A stretch of 64,000 bases of DNA from an uncultured Prevotellaceae bacterium (GTDB lineage: Bacteria > Bacteroidota > Bacteroidia > Bacteroidales > Bacteroidaceae). Location: contig CADCET010000006.1 in NCBI GenBank assembly GCA_902800495.1, positions 1 through 64,000 on the forward strand, in the 5' to 3' direction. The notes under the pieces were generated by a model. The model did no database searches and was not told where the DNA came from. It worked only from the letters and a program-made list of their open reading frames with translations. The position numbers and the translations under genes are program-made. Within the stretch, counting starts at the first letter, position 1. Each line of letters opens with the position of its first letter. Below, in pieces: positions 40,053 to 49,082 of the stretch.

Positions 40053-40392
40053 CGCGCGCGCGTAATATGGATGGCAAAGGGGAAAACATCCCACCCATGT
40101 CACCCATCCCACCCGTAGCATAGGAGCGACATGGGCGACGTGGGTGGGGTATTTTCCCGTTAAGACTACCATATATAGAGACCTGACAAAATGAGAATTG
40201 CAGACAAAGTGAGATAGTTTCGAGATACGAGGTACAAGATGTCGAGGTGCGAGGTACGAGGTGCGAGGTACGAGATATGCAAACGTCACGGCTGCTCAGA
40301 AAAACGTAGCGGCCGCTCGTGAAAAAATATAAGCGTCTCGTAAAAAAATATCGGCCGCTCGTGAAGACGTAACGGCGACGGCGGTACGTTTA
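40053..40392. repeat. Dispersed composite repeat element, copy R2
   Basis: Same module order as R1 (7244-7566): CGCGCGCGCGTAATATGG, a hairpin with arms 40081-40107 and 40131-40157 (23 of 27 positions pair, all differences transitions) and an almost identical loop, the AAGACTACCATATATA block, heptamers GAGRTAC/GAGGTGC (40222-40278), and a 21-bp periodic tail (CTC at 40295, 40316, 40337, 40358). It occupies the gap after the Abi region; 40393-40489 holds a short hairpin AAGAATCGCTA…TAGCGATTCTT that may terminate the next gene. Confidence 0.85.
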
Positions 40393-40398
40393 GACCCA

Positions 40399-40438
40399 AA
40401 AAAGAATCGCTACCAGTGGATGATAGCGATTCTTTTCG
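40399..40438. terminator. Hairpin at the 3' side of the large secreted-protein gene
   Basis: AAAAGAATCGCTA and TAGCGATTCTTTT are arms of a 13-bp stem (about 40400-40412 and 40424-40436) around CCAGTGGATGA, with A and T runs on either side, suitable for termination of the minus-strand operon or of R2 transcripts. Confidence 0.75.
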
Positions 40439-40489
40439 TTTGGACGTCAAGGTAACAGGGGAAACTTTTCCCTTTGTAGGTTTGTTAGA

Positions 40490-43400
40490 TTATTCATTCC
40501 CAGACGTAATAGTAATCTTCATCGTACAGCCGACGCTGTGGTCGCTCTTCAGGCGGAAGCGGAGGTTGTACTCGCCCGGAGCGGCATCTGACCGATAGAC
40601 ATACAGACGGGCATCATATCTTCCGTTATAGTGGACATAACGGAAATTGCCTTCGGGATCGGACGCCGGGTCTATCTCTATGGCAGCATCGTCAAACTTC
40701 TCGTCTTCGCTGTCCCTCGGTGCCCAGTCCTCTACGTAGTAGCTGCAATAGCCAGAACCGACCTCCTGCTCTTCAGGACCCACCTTGAACGAGGTGTACT
40801 TCCAGCCTTCGCCGGTGGCAATCGTGAAGGCGGACTTGACAGAAGGCTTGCTCTTCAGCGAGAAGACTACATACACGCTCTTGTTGTCGTTAGGCTTCAC
40901 GGAGGTGAGGGTCTGCGTGGCAGCATCCCAAGTGAAGAAGCCCTCATCGGCACCATCGTACGCGGCGCTATAATCAGCGGACTGACCTGCAATCTGCACG
41001 TCGCTCCAATCCCACTGGGCACCATCTTCATAATACCCATCCACGTTCACCTTCGTCGATTCGCCCACCTTCAGATATTGGGACTCAGAACTCAGATTCA
41101 TGGAGGTGATGACCGGGATGTGCATCTTCATCGTGCCACGACCATAGACTTCGTAGTCGTCGCCCTCTTCCATCTGCTGGGTTTCATGATTATAGACTTC
41201 ATTCTTGAATACCAAATAGAACAGGAGTTCATAATTGCCGGTATACTCTTCGCCATCAGGAGCACGACGGGAACCGTTAGCAGACTGGCTGCTTATCTTG
41301 CGCAGCATAATCTTGCTTTCGGGCTTGATATTACCCATGACATCCATACCTTGCTCGCCTGTGAAGCATGCAAACTCAGCTGACAGTTGAGTGCCCTCGT
41401 AAACGCCAAAGCCAAACTTGCCACCTGGAGAATTAGCAAACTGCTCTCCTGTGAGCGCGAGTACGACATCCGTCATCCTCAGCGGAACATGCCCCCATAT
41501 CATGCCCAATGTGCCACCGTTGGCATCAGCATCCTCCAATGAGAAACTTACGAAATCTTGGTCCTTATTCCATTCCGACCACTTTGTCACATAGGAACGT
41601 TCCTGACTCTCACCAGTCTTCTTGTTTTCAATGACATAGACATTCTCCTTCTGCTTGGCGGCCTTCTTCAGTCCTTCGTCAGTAATAGTTTCGTCACCGG
41701 GATCTTCTTCGGCCATGACATTACCAGTAGCTATTCCCGACCAGACACCAGGTTCGTTGAGGGTGACAGTACCCGTCACAGAACCTTCCTTGAAGTCGGT
41801 CTCTGGTGTGAAGGTGGCCGTGGCTATACCGTCGGCGGTCGTTACGCCCGACGCGTTGCAGCTTCCACCCTTGGCCTCGAAGTAGATGGTCTTACCGGCG
41901 ACACCCTTCCAGGCCTTCGTCTTTGAAGCATACTGTTCCAGCTTAAAAGTGATAGCCGCACTCTCGGCATCCTTGGCAATGGTCTGTTCAGCCGGTTCGG
42001 GAGTGAGTCGGTACTGGACACCCTCGGCCTCCCAATCGTCGGCCTTGATGCCTTCCTCGTCATCGCCGGCGTTGCCGCCTTCATCGCCATCCTCATCGCC
42101 ATCAGTCGGCACGACGACCTCGGCCTTGACCGTGCCGCCATTGACGTCGTCGGTCAGGGTGAAGAGAGCGCTGACGTTACCTTCCGTGTCGGTGTAAGCA
42201 TACTCGTCCTGTAGTTCGCCACCCTCGGCCTCAAACTTGACGAGCATTCCTGGGGCGTTGTATTCAGTACCGGTGATGTAGTTCTTGTTTGTGACATGAT
42301 ACTTCACCTCCATCTGCTGATTCTTCAGCATCTGCTGGGGCGACTCGCTGGTCAGTTCGATAGCATCGGGTACCTTCACCAACGGGAAGTCGAACACGTT
42401 GACAGGGTCGATATCGGCCAGCTCCCACTCCCAGAAGAAGAGGTCGAGCGAGAGGCCGAGTCCAAGGTCGATACCTGTAGAAAGACCTGCGTCCCAGGCC
42501 ACCTTATCCTCAACCTTCTGAGCATGAGCCTCAGCCTTGATGTAAGGTGTCGGACTGATAGTCGGACAGAGCACCTTATAAATGGCGATGCCAATCTCGG
42601 GATAGGCCGTGGCCATGGCCTTGGCTTCCACCTTAGCGTCTAACGTCGGACCGACAAGCTCTATGTTCTTCTCACATTCGGCAATCTTCGAGACGCCATT
42701 GTCCTCATCCCATTCCACGCCTAAACGGACGCTGGCAGAAGCTTTTGCACCGCCCTTGATGGTAAGTTCGCCCGAAGCACCAAGCTCGACATCGGCTTTC
42801 AGGTCGGCTCCAACGCTGATGGGCAGGGGCACGGTACCTATCATAAAGGTATAGGTCACCGTAGGAATGACGTTCGGCAGCAGGTCGATTGTCTTCTTGT
42901 AAGTGAGTCCTTCGCCCACAGACACCGTATAATTCAATATGGCTTCCGTATTGAAACCGCCCTCAAGGGCCATCTTCAGGTTCTTCAGGTCGCCCATCTT
43001 CACTTTCTCAAAAGGCTTGTCACCGAAATCGAACTCAAAGAGGCCTTTCAAGCCGATGTCGAAGTTGAGCTTCTCCCAAGACAGGGTTCCCTTGTTGCCT
43101 CCATCCCAGAGCACGCTGCCGTCGGCGTTGAACTCCTTCTTGAGGAAATCCTTCTCGCCGGTTACAGGTGCTCCGTTGCCGCGTGCATTGGCACTGTTAG
43201 CATTGAAGATCTCTATGTTTTCCACGCCATTGAACACCTCAATCTTGACAGGAGTGTACACAGGCACGTCATCGCCGTAGCCCGCTATCTGTCTGGTTCT
43301 GCTACCTGCCGAGGGGTCGGTATCGAGTTTGAAGTGCTGGTTTTTGAACAGGTTGCCCATCTTTCCCTCGCGGGTGTCGAGAGTAACAGTCTTGCTGCCT

Positions 43401-44149
43401 TCTGGCTGTGCGACCATATCTATCAGACGGATGATTTGGGATTCGCCCTGAGGCAGCAATACCACGTCATAGTCGCCCATCACAGGCACATCGCCCGTAA
43501 AGGTTAACTGAGCCTTACCGCTTGTCTCGTCGAAGCTGTCCAACGTTGTTGTTGTCCAGTCGATAGCGATATAACGGGAGTCTGGTTTGCCCAACTGCAC
43601 GACGACGAGTGTGTCACGCATGGTATCGTCGCTGCTGGCGAAATACAGATAGCCGATACGCTGTGCTGTCATAGGATTCATAGCAGCGGCGAAAAGCAAT
43701 GAGTCGGTATTCTCGACATCGGCCTTATACGCTAACCAGTCAGCTGAAGGTGTACAGCCATAACGGACATTGGTACGCAACTGGAACGAGAAGTCCTGAC
43801 CGTCGGCATCCACATACACCGTATCGGGGTGAGAGAACAGGAAATCGGGATTGCCTGCAAGGCTCTGCACCTCGTCGAAAGCGAAAGTCGTAACTTCCTG
43901 GTCGGGCTCATCAGGAGCGGGATCAGTCCCCGAACCGGGATTTCCCCCACCCTCCGACGGAATGGCAGCTTCCTCTTGCTTGTTCTCATAGACGGTAAAA
44001 GCGGGTGGATCCTGCTGGAAAGTCACGCTATCGAGCTTACTCACGTCAAAGGCCTTACGGTTACCGTTCTTATCGACCACCACAAAGGACTGGGCCGTGG
44101 CTACCATGCTGAGCATCAGCAGCCACGCAGTAAACAACAGCTTCTTCAT
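40490..44149 (-). CDS. Large secreted multidomain protein with BACON and Ig-like domains
   Basis: 1219 aa, signal peptide MKKLLFTAWLLMLSMVATAQ. After a short motif common in Prevotella exported proteins (SKLDSVTFQQ), a BACON-like domain is seen near residues 100-190 (LLFAAAMNPMTAQRIGYLYF). The middle is beta-rich with no clear family; around residues 600-850 are two bacterial Ig-like (Big_1) domains (KFEAEGGELQDEYAYTDTEG and IYFEAKGGSCNASGVTTADG, cited at 20 residues) with an acidic linker (DGDEDGDEGGNAGDDEEG). The C-terminus resembles a surface beta-sandwich. Its start overlaps the stop of the 143-aa gene by 4 bp, so the two are co-expressed. Confidence 0.75.
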   Translation of the reverse strand: MKKLLFTAWLLMLSMVATAQSFVVVDKNGNRKAFDVSKLDSVTFQQDPPAFTVYENKQEEAAIPSEGGGNPGSGTDPAPDEPDQEVTTFAFDEVQSLAGNPDFLFSHPDTVYVDADGQDFSFQLRTNVRYGCTPSADWLAYKADVENTDSLLFAAAMNPMTAQRIGYLYFASSDDTMRDTLVVVQLGKPDSRYIAIDWTTTTLDSFDETSGKAQLTFTGDVPVMGDYDVVLLPQGESQIIRLIDMVAQPEGSKTVTLDTREGKMGNLFKNQHFKLDTDPSAGSRTRQIAGYGDDVPVYTPVKIEVFNGVENIEIFNANSANARGNGAPVTGEKDFLKKEFNADGSVLWDGGNKGTLSWEKLNFDIGLKGLFEFDFGDKPFEKVKMGDLKNLKMALEGGFNTEAILNYTVSVGEGLTYKKTIDLLPNVIPTVTYTFMIGTVPLPISVGADLKADVELGASGELTIKGGAKASASVRLGVEWDEDNGVSKIAECEKNIELVGPTLDAKVEAKAMATAYPEIGIAIYKVLCPTISPTPYIKAEAHAQKVEDKVAWDAGLSTGIDLGLGLSLDLFFWEWELADIDPVNVFDFPLVKVPDAIELTSESPQQMLKNQQMEVKYHVTNKNYITGTEYNAPGMLVKFEAEGGELQDEYAYTDTEGNVSALFTLTDDVNGGTVKAEVVVPTDGDEDGDEGGNAGDDEEGIKADDWEAEGVQYRLTPEPAEQTIAKDAESAAITFKLEQYASKTKAWKGVAGKTIYFEAKGGSCNASGVTTADGIATATFTPETDFKEGSVTGTVTLNEPGVWSGIATGNVMAEEDPGDETITDEGLKKAAKQKENVYVIENKKTGESQERSYVTKWSEWNKDQDFVSFSLEDADANGGTLGMIWGHVPLRMTDVVLALTGEQFANSPGGKFGFGVYEGTQLSAEFACFTGEQGMDVMGNIKPESKIMLRKISSQSANGSRRAPDGEEYTGNYELLFYLVFKNEVYNHETQQMEEGDDYEVYGRGTMKMHIPVITSMNLSSESQYLKVGESTKVNVDGYYEDGAQWDWSDVQIAGQSADYSAAYDGADEGFFTWDAATQTLTSVKPNDNKSVYVVFSLKSKPSVKSAFTIATGEGWKYTSFKVGPEEQEVGSGYCSYYVEDWAPRDSEDEKFDDAAIEIDPASDPEGNFRYVHYNGRYDARLYVYRSDAAPGEYNLRFRLKSDHSVGCTMKITITSGNE

Positions 44150-44577
44150 TTCCTTATCACTTTTGTCGTTACACTTCCGTCATTGACAATATAGACGCCC
44201 TTCGGCAGTTCGGTGAGAGAGTTGACGTGCTTCTTGACAAGCCGTCCGTTCAGGTCGTAGACGGCGCACCCTCCGAGCAGGTCAAGCCTGGCCGGGGAAG
44301 CGATGTCTTTGATAGCCGTTGGTGTTGAGGGCTGCACGTCCTCGAACGTAAACTTCTTCAAATCAGCCAACAGCCACGACAATTCAGTAGTGCCGTTCTG
44401 CAGGCTCACACGACCATCAGCATAGAGGAACTCCGGCATCTGGTTAAACAGAACCTCCGTCTTCGAGCCATCCTTCAGCCAAACGACGATCTTAGCATCC
44501 TTGGCTGTGTCTTGTGCACGCATCGCCATAGCCAAACAGGCGAGGAGCACGGTCAGCATAGTTTGTCTTAGTCTCAT
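44146..44577 (-). CDS. Exported protein with type IX C-terminal sorting-like domain
   Basis: 143 aa: signal peptide (MRLRQTMLTVLLACLAMAMRAQ), a DUF-like beta region with WLKDGSKTEVLFNQMPEF, and a C-terminal block CAVYDLNGRLVKKHV … LPKGVYIVNDGSVTTKVIRK (20 residues from L). That block matches the T9SS type A sorting signal pattern (Gly-Arg-x-V … L-x-x-G-x-Y-x-V … K-V-I-x-K). SprA, encoded in the same window, is the translocon for such cargo. It overlaps the 1219-aa gene by 4 bp (ATGA type). Confidence 0.75.
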   Translation of the reverse strand: MRLRQTMLTVLLACLAMAMRAQDTAKDAKIVVWLKDGSKTEVLFNQMPEFLYADGRVSLQNGTTELSWLLADLKKFTFEDVQPSTPTAIKDIASPARLDLLGGCAVYDLNGRLVKKHVNSLTELPKGVYIVNDGSVTTKVIRK

Positions 44578-44668
44578 AAATACTTCGATTAAATGATGAT
44601 GTAATGTTTATATTTTAGACCTTATTGAATATAGTTATCCCATCGTAACGTAATACGCTGACAAGTAA

Positions 44669-44998
44669 TCACCCGACTGACTTTTTCTCCTCCATATCGG
44701 GAACACGCTCTTCGAAGAGTCGGCGCAGCCCATGCTCATAGGCACGAAGGGCGTCAATGCCCTTGTGAGTGATGCGGCAGACGGAACGCGCGGCGGGACC
44801 GCTGCCACTCTTGTCTACCTGCAGGTAGCCAGCCTCCTGCAGCGTTTTGATCTGTACGCTGAGATTTCCTCGCGTGGAGCCAGTAATCTCACACAGATAC
44901 ATGAAATTGGCACTCTCCAAGCTATCGAGGGCCACCATGATTTTCAGTCGCAGCTCGTTGTGCAACAGGGGGTTGATGACAGGAAACTTAAAACTCAT
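44669..44998 (-). CDS. Winged-helix transcriptional regulator
   Basis: 109 aa. The pattern LHNELRLKIMVALDSLESANFMYL (cited by part: LRLKIMVAL), then EITGSTRGNLSVQIKTLQEAGYLQV, is the recognition helix plus wing of the HTH_34 winged-helix group (MarR/ArsR-like), with a wing lysine-rich segment SGSGPAARSVCRITHKG. It overlaps the 3' end of the 197-aa membrane-protein gene by 11 bp. Regulators of this group in Bacteroidota often control the adjacent membrane protein; autoregulation is likely but not shown. Confidence 0.85.
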   Translation of the reverse strand: MSFKFPVINPLLHNELRLKIMVALDSLESANFMYLCEITGSTRGNLSVQIKTLQEAGYLQVDKSGSGPAARSVCRITHKGIDALRAYEHGLRRLFEERVPDMEEKKSVG

Positions 44999-45581
44999 AG
45001 TTCTTGAGGTAATTTTTGAGTTGATGCCCGGGAATAATCAGGGCGACGACGGTGGTCATGGCGGTAACAAGAAACTGCCACGGCCAGAGGTCGTCTTGGA
45101 TAAAGAGGCAGGCAAATGCCATGATACTGGCAATGATGCCGCAAACGGTCATAGAACGGAAGCGTGATATAACGCCCGTCAGATAAGCACCTAAGCCGAT
45201 GAGCAGACCCTGAATGAAATTATAGCAGACAGGGTAAGTATTGGTGACGCCCGTGGTGAAACCGAGCAGGGCACTGGCACCACCAATATAGATCCAAAGC
45301 TGCAGGGCGATGTTTGATTCGAGCGAGCGATGCCCCATCCGGGCGTAGTCTTTCCGTTGGAAATACATCATCAGCGGGGCACCCATCAGCGGAATGCCTA
45401 TCCAAAGCCATACGTACCAATGCTTGTGCAGGAACATCAGCGTGGCAAACTCCAAGACAAAGACCGCAACAGTCGGGTATCCCCACACGAGAAAAAGGTT
45501 CTCGCCAGTGGGTTCCTTTCGCCCCATCACTTCACCCCGCATACGGGCAATGATGTCCAACTCCTTGTGAGTGTTATTCAT
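44988..45581 (-). CDS. Five-helix membrane protein paired with the regulator
   Basis: 197 aa, basic soluble N-terminus then about five to six hydrophobic helices (for example FLVWGYPTVAVFVLEFATL, WYVWLWIGIPLMGAPLMMYF, ALQLWIYIGGASALLGFTTG). No family assigned beyond a general resemblance to Bacteroidales membrane proteins encoded upstream of HTH_34 regulators. A minus-strand -7 box (TATCTTTG, 45622-45629) precedes it, so the regulator is made from the same transcript. Confidence 0.75.
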   Translation of the reverse strand: MNNTHKELDIIARMRGEVMGRKEPTGENLFLVWGYPTVAVFVLEFATLMFLHKHWYVWLWIGIPLMGAPLMMYFQRKDYARMGHRSLESNIALQLWIYIGGASALLGFTTGVTNTYPVCYNFIQGLLIGLGAYLTGVISRFRSMTVCGIIASIMAFACLFIQDDLWPWQFLVTAMTTVVALIIPGHQLKNYLKNYEF

Positions 45582-45621
45582 TCTTTACCGATTCTATAGT
45601 TCTGTGGTCCGAAACTTACAG

Positions 45622-45629
45622 CAAAGATA
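45622..45629 (-). promoter_or_regulatory. -7 box for membrane-protein/regulator operon
   Basis: Minus strand TATCTTTG, 41 bp before the 45581 start; a TTTG-like -33 box lies 16 bp further upstream (45646-45649 on the plus strand as CAAA). Confidence 0.6.
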
Positions 45630-45900
45630 ATGTTTATTTTCTAAACAAAGCATAAAGCCACCCGATTATTTCAGATTTTTAACACATTTCTATTTCTCCT
45701 GTTCGTTATATTTTTATATCTGCCTTATTTCGTTTGCAAAATCCCACATGAATTGCAATATTATTTAGAGATTTCATTTGTTGTCGGGAAATATATATGA
45801 CTCAAGTACCAGTACCCTCTTCCACTACATCAATAATTTGTAACTTTATACTCTTTGAGCGTGAACTTATTCTGTCTCAACATAAAAAAGATTAAAATCT

Positions 45901-45931
45901 TTTGTTCTGCTCCCAACTTTTTGTAACTTTG
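45901..45931 (+). promoter_or_regulatory. Promoter of the GH43-GH28 operon
   Basis: TTTG (45901-45904), exactly 19 bp, TAACTTTG (45924-45931). The 270 bp before it (45630-45900) is A/T-rich and holds nothing else recognised. Confidence 0.85.
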
Positions 45932-45955
45932 CCACCAAGAACCAATCAACGGATT

Positions 45956-47656
45956 ATGAAGAAGCCTTCAACAATTCTTGTCGGCGCCTGCTGTATGGCA
46001 CTGGCACTCTCATGTACAAACAAAACCACGGAAATGACGACACAAGAACTGACGACCGTCGGCAACCCTTTCATGCCCCTGTGGGAACATATCCCTGACG
46101 GCGAACCCTACGTGTTTGAAGACCCTGACCAGCCGGGGAAGCAGCGCGTCTACATCTACGGTTCGCACGATGACCTCGTGACCGAATACTGCGGCCGCGA
46201 CCAGGTGGTGTGGTCGGCCTCGGTCGACACTCTGAACCGCTGGCGCTACGACGGCACAATTCTCGTCGTCGACAAGAACCGCGACGGCGAGCCCTTCGAC
46301 TCGGCAGGCACCGCCGACGTGCTCTATGCGCCGGACGTGACGGTAGTGACCGACTCGACGGGCAAGAAGACCTATTATCTCTTCCCCAACGACCAAGCTG
46401 GCGGCCGCAACGGACTGATAGCGAAGAGCGACCGTCCCGACGGTCCCTTCGAGGTATGCAACTGGAGCAAGGACGATGCCAACAAGGCCGACGGCATCTT
46501 GCAGTTCGACCCCGCCGTGTTCGTCGATGACGACGGACGCGTCTACGGCTACTGGGGCTTTGAACGCTCGATGGCCGCTGAGTTAGACCCCACGACGATG
46601 GCCACGGTGAAGCCCGGTACGAAGGTGGTGGAGGACATGATTTCAGGCCGCAACCAGCCGGGACGCTTCAAATTCTTCGAGGCCTCCAGCATCCGCAAGA
46701 TAAAGGACAAATACGTCTTCATCTACAGTCGCTTCACAGAGGAGGGCGAGTTCGGTCTGCCGACGTCAAACTACACCCTCGCCTACTGCTACAGCGACGC
46801 TCCGCTCGGTCCCTGGACCTACGGTGGTACTATCATCGACGGCCGCGCCCGCGAGACAGATGAGCAGGGCAACACGATAGCCTCAGCCACGCCCGACGGC
46901 AACACCCACGGTTCTATCTGCGAGATCCGCTCGACCTCTGGTCGCTCGCAAGGCGAGAACGGACAGTGGTACGTCTTCTACCACCGTCAGACGGGTACCA
47001 ACGAGTATGCCCGCCAGGCTATGGTTGCCCCCATCGACGTGAAGGTTGAGGAAGGCAAGGGCGGTAAGGTAGAGATCAGCGAGGGCGAATACAACAGCAA
47101 CGGCTTTGCGCTTGACGGTCTCGACCCCTTCGAGCGTCACTCGGCTGGCATCGCCTGCTGGTACACAGGCCCGAAACCTGCCACCCACGAGTGGCCAAAC
47201 AACACGTTCTACGGTTCCTACGTGGCCTCCGGCTATGGCACTGACGACAAGTTCGATGCCCCTTACGACCTGCGTAACAACACCAACAGCGTGGTCAACA
47301 ACACCGACGGCTCTATCGTAGGCTACAAATACTTCAACTTCGATGCAGAGCGTCTGGCCAACCCCGGCTGTCTGATGCTTGTCGTGCGCCTCATCCCAGA
47401 AGGTCTCGAGGCCACTATCGACATCATGATGGACCGTCCCTGGGAATCGCAGGGCGGCAAGAAAATCGGCGAGATGCGCCTGACGACCAATATGGACAAG
47501 AAAATCTGGGACGTGGCAGGCGGCATCTCCGACGAGGCCAAGAACGACTACCTTGTGGGCAAACACGCCATCTTCCTCGTCTTCAAGTCTGACTTCAAGG
47601 ACAAATCTCTCTGCAGCCTCGAGGACTTAGTTTTCACATTTGGACCAGTCGATTAG
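45956..47656 (+). CDS. Family 43 glycoside hydrolase lipoprotein
   Basis: 566 aa from the ATG at 45956; the earlier in-frame ATG lies inside the promoter. A lipoprotein signal ends in ALALSCTNK. The five-bladed GH43 core begins near FMPLWEHIPDGEPYVFEDPD (20 residues cited), with the catalytic-base-like aspartate in YVFEDPD, YAPDVTVV for the central aspartate, and FEASSIRKIKDKYV for the acid glutamate. A C-terminal beta-sandwich of about 170 residues follows (FDAPYDLRNNTNS …). It is likely an arabinofuranosidase/xylosidase-type enzyme at the outer membrane. A family 28 gene follows 7 bp later. Confidence 0.88.
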   Translation: MKKPSTILVGACCMALALSCTNKTTEMTTQELTTVGNPFMPLWEHIPDGEPYVFEDPDQPGKQRVYIYGSHDDLVTEYCGRDQVVWSASVDTLNRWRYDGTILVVDKNRDGEPFDSAGTADVLYAPDVTVVTDSTGKKTYYLFPNDQAGGRNGLIAKSDRPDGPFEVCNWSKDDANKADGILQFDPAVFVDDDGRVYGYWGFERSMAAELDPTTMATVKPGTKVVEDMISGRNQPGRFKFFEASSIRKIKDKYVFIYSRFTEEGEFGLPTSNYTLAYCYSDAPLGPWTYGGTIIDGRARETDEQGNTIASATPDGNTHGSICEIRSTSGRSQGENGQWYVFYHRQTGTNEYARQAMVAPIDVKVEEGKGGKVEISEGEYNSNGFALDGLDPFERHSAGIACWYTGPKPATHEWPNNTFYGSYVASGYGTDDKFDAPYDLRNNTNSVVNNTDGSIVGYKYFNFDAERLANPGCLMLVVRLIPEGLEATIDIMMDRPWESQGGKKIGEMRLTTNMDKKIWDVAGGISDEAKNDYLVGKHAIFLVFKSDFKDKSLCSLEDLVFTFGPVD

Positions 47657-47663
47657 TAATCAT

Positions 47664-49082
47664 ATGAAACAAAGAGCATTATGGATAGCGGTGGCCCTGA
47701 TGGCGGCCACGACAGCAGTAGCCGGCGACTACGCCAAGTATTACGAGAACCTGCCGACGCCCGTGAAGCAGGTCGTTCCCGTCGTGATTGCGAAGAACGA
47801 GATTTCGCTGACGGACTGCGGCGGCGTGGGCGACGGTATGACACTGTGTACCGACGCCTTCAAGAAAGGTATCGCCGAACTGACGAAGCGGGGCGGCGGA
47901 CGGCTGACGGTGCCCGAGGGCGTGTGGCTGACAGGTCCTATCGAACTGAAGTCGGGCGTTGAGCTGCATCTCGACAAGAACGCCGTCGTCTGTTTCGCAC
48001 CCGACAAGCGTCTGTACTTCGAAGCCGGCACACAGCCCAAGCGGGTGAATCCCTGCATCAGTGCGACGAAAGCCCAGAACATCGCCATCACCGGCAGCGG
48101 CATCTTCGACGGCGGCGGACAGCTGTGGCGTCCCGTCAAGCGGTCGAAGATGAGCGACGTGGAATGGAAACAGTACACCGAGATGGGCGGACAGGTGACA
48201 GGGAAGGACGACCTGTGGTATCCGTGGAAACTGAAGAGCGGCTATCCCGACATTGCCAACACGCCCCAGGGTCAGGAGGGTATGCGTAACGACCTGCTGC
48301 GTTTCGAACAGTGCGAGAACATCCTCCTGGAAGGCGTGACGTTTCAGAACTCACCCCGCTTCCACGTCCACCCCTGCTACTCACGTAACATCATCATCGA
48401 CGGCATCACCGTGCGCTGTCCGTGGAACGTACAGAACGGCGACGGCATCGACCTCTCCGACTGTCACCAGACCCTCATCGTCAACTCGACAGTCGACGTG
48501 GGCGACGACGGACTGTGCATGAAGAGCGGTTCACAGAAGAGCGACTGGGATGTCTGGGGCTGTCAGGACGTACTCATCCAGGACAACGCCGTCTATCATG
48601 CCCACGGCGGTTTCGTACTCGGCAGTGAGACCATCGGCGGCATCCGCGATATGGTGGTGCGCCACAACCGCTTCCTCGGCACCGACGTCGGTCTGCGCTT
48701 CAAGAGCGGACTGGGACGCGGCGGCAAGACCGAACGGCTCTATGTGAGTGACATCATGATGGCCGACATCAGCAGCGAGGCTATCATCTTCCAGTGCGAC
48801 TACGTGAACCGCCATGCCGGCAGCAACGCAAAGGCGCTGACCTTCACCGACGAAGAGCGCCGTCTGGCTCCCGAATTCCAGGACATCCACATCAGCCGCG
48901 TCGTCTGCCGCGGTGCCAAGACAGCCATCAAGGCTGCCGGCATCCAAGGTCTCAACTGCATCCACGACATTGACATCCGTGACTGCGCCATTATATATAA
49001 TAAGGTAGGAAAACAGATTGACGAGCCGACAGCACGGCTGTCGCTCGTCAATGTAAAGCTCACTGAGAACAAGCTGCGCTAA
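47664..49082 (+). CDS. Family 28 polygalacturonase-type glycoside hydrolase
   Basis: 472 aa from the ATG at 47664 (MKQRALWIAVALMAATTAVAG signal peptide, cited as MKQRALWIAVAL). The GH28 signature runs QNGDGIDLSDC, DVGDDGLCMKSG, HAHGGFVLGSET and RFKSGLGRGG, the N-x-D, DD, HG and RxK elements of the right-handed beta-helix fold. Together with the GH43 upstream it suggests breakdown of pectin or rhamnogalacturonan. The C-terminal frame overlaps the convergent lpdA gene by about 23 bp. Confidence 0.92.
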   Translation: MKQRALWIAVALMAATTAVAGDYAKYYENLPTPVKQVVPVVIAKNEISLTDCGGVGDGMTLCTDAFKKGIAELTKRGGGRLTVPEGVWLTGPIELKSGVELHLDKNAVVCFAPDKRLYFEAGTQPKRVNPCISATKAQNIAITGSGIFDGGGQLWRPVKRSKMSDVEWKQYTEMGGQVTGKDDLWYPWKLKSGYPDIANTPQGQEGMRNDLLRFEQCENILLEGVTFQNSPRFHVHPCYSRNIIIDGITVRCPWNVQNGDGIDLSDCHQTLIVNSTVDVGDDGLCMKSGSQKSDWDVWGCQDVLIQDNAVYHAHGGFVLGSETIGGIRDMVVRHNRFLGTDVGLRFKSGLGRGGKTERLYVSDIMMADISSEAIIFQCDYVNRHAGSNAKALTFTDEERRLAPEFQDIHISRVVCRGAKTAIKAAGIQGLNCIHDIDIRDCAIIYNKVGKQIDEPTARLSLVNVKLTENKLR

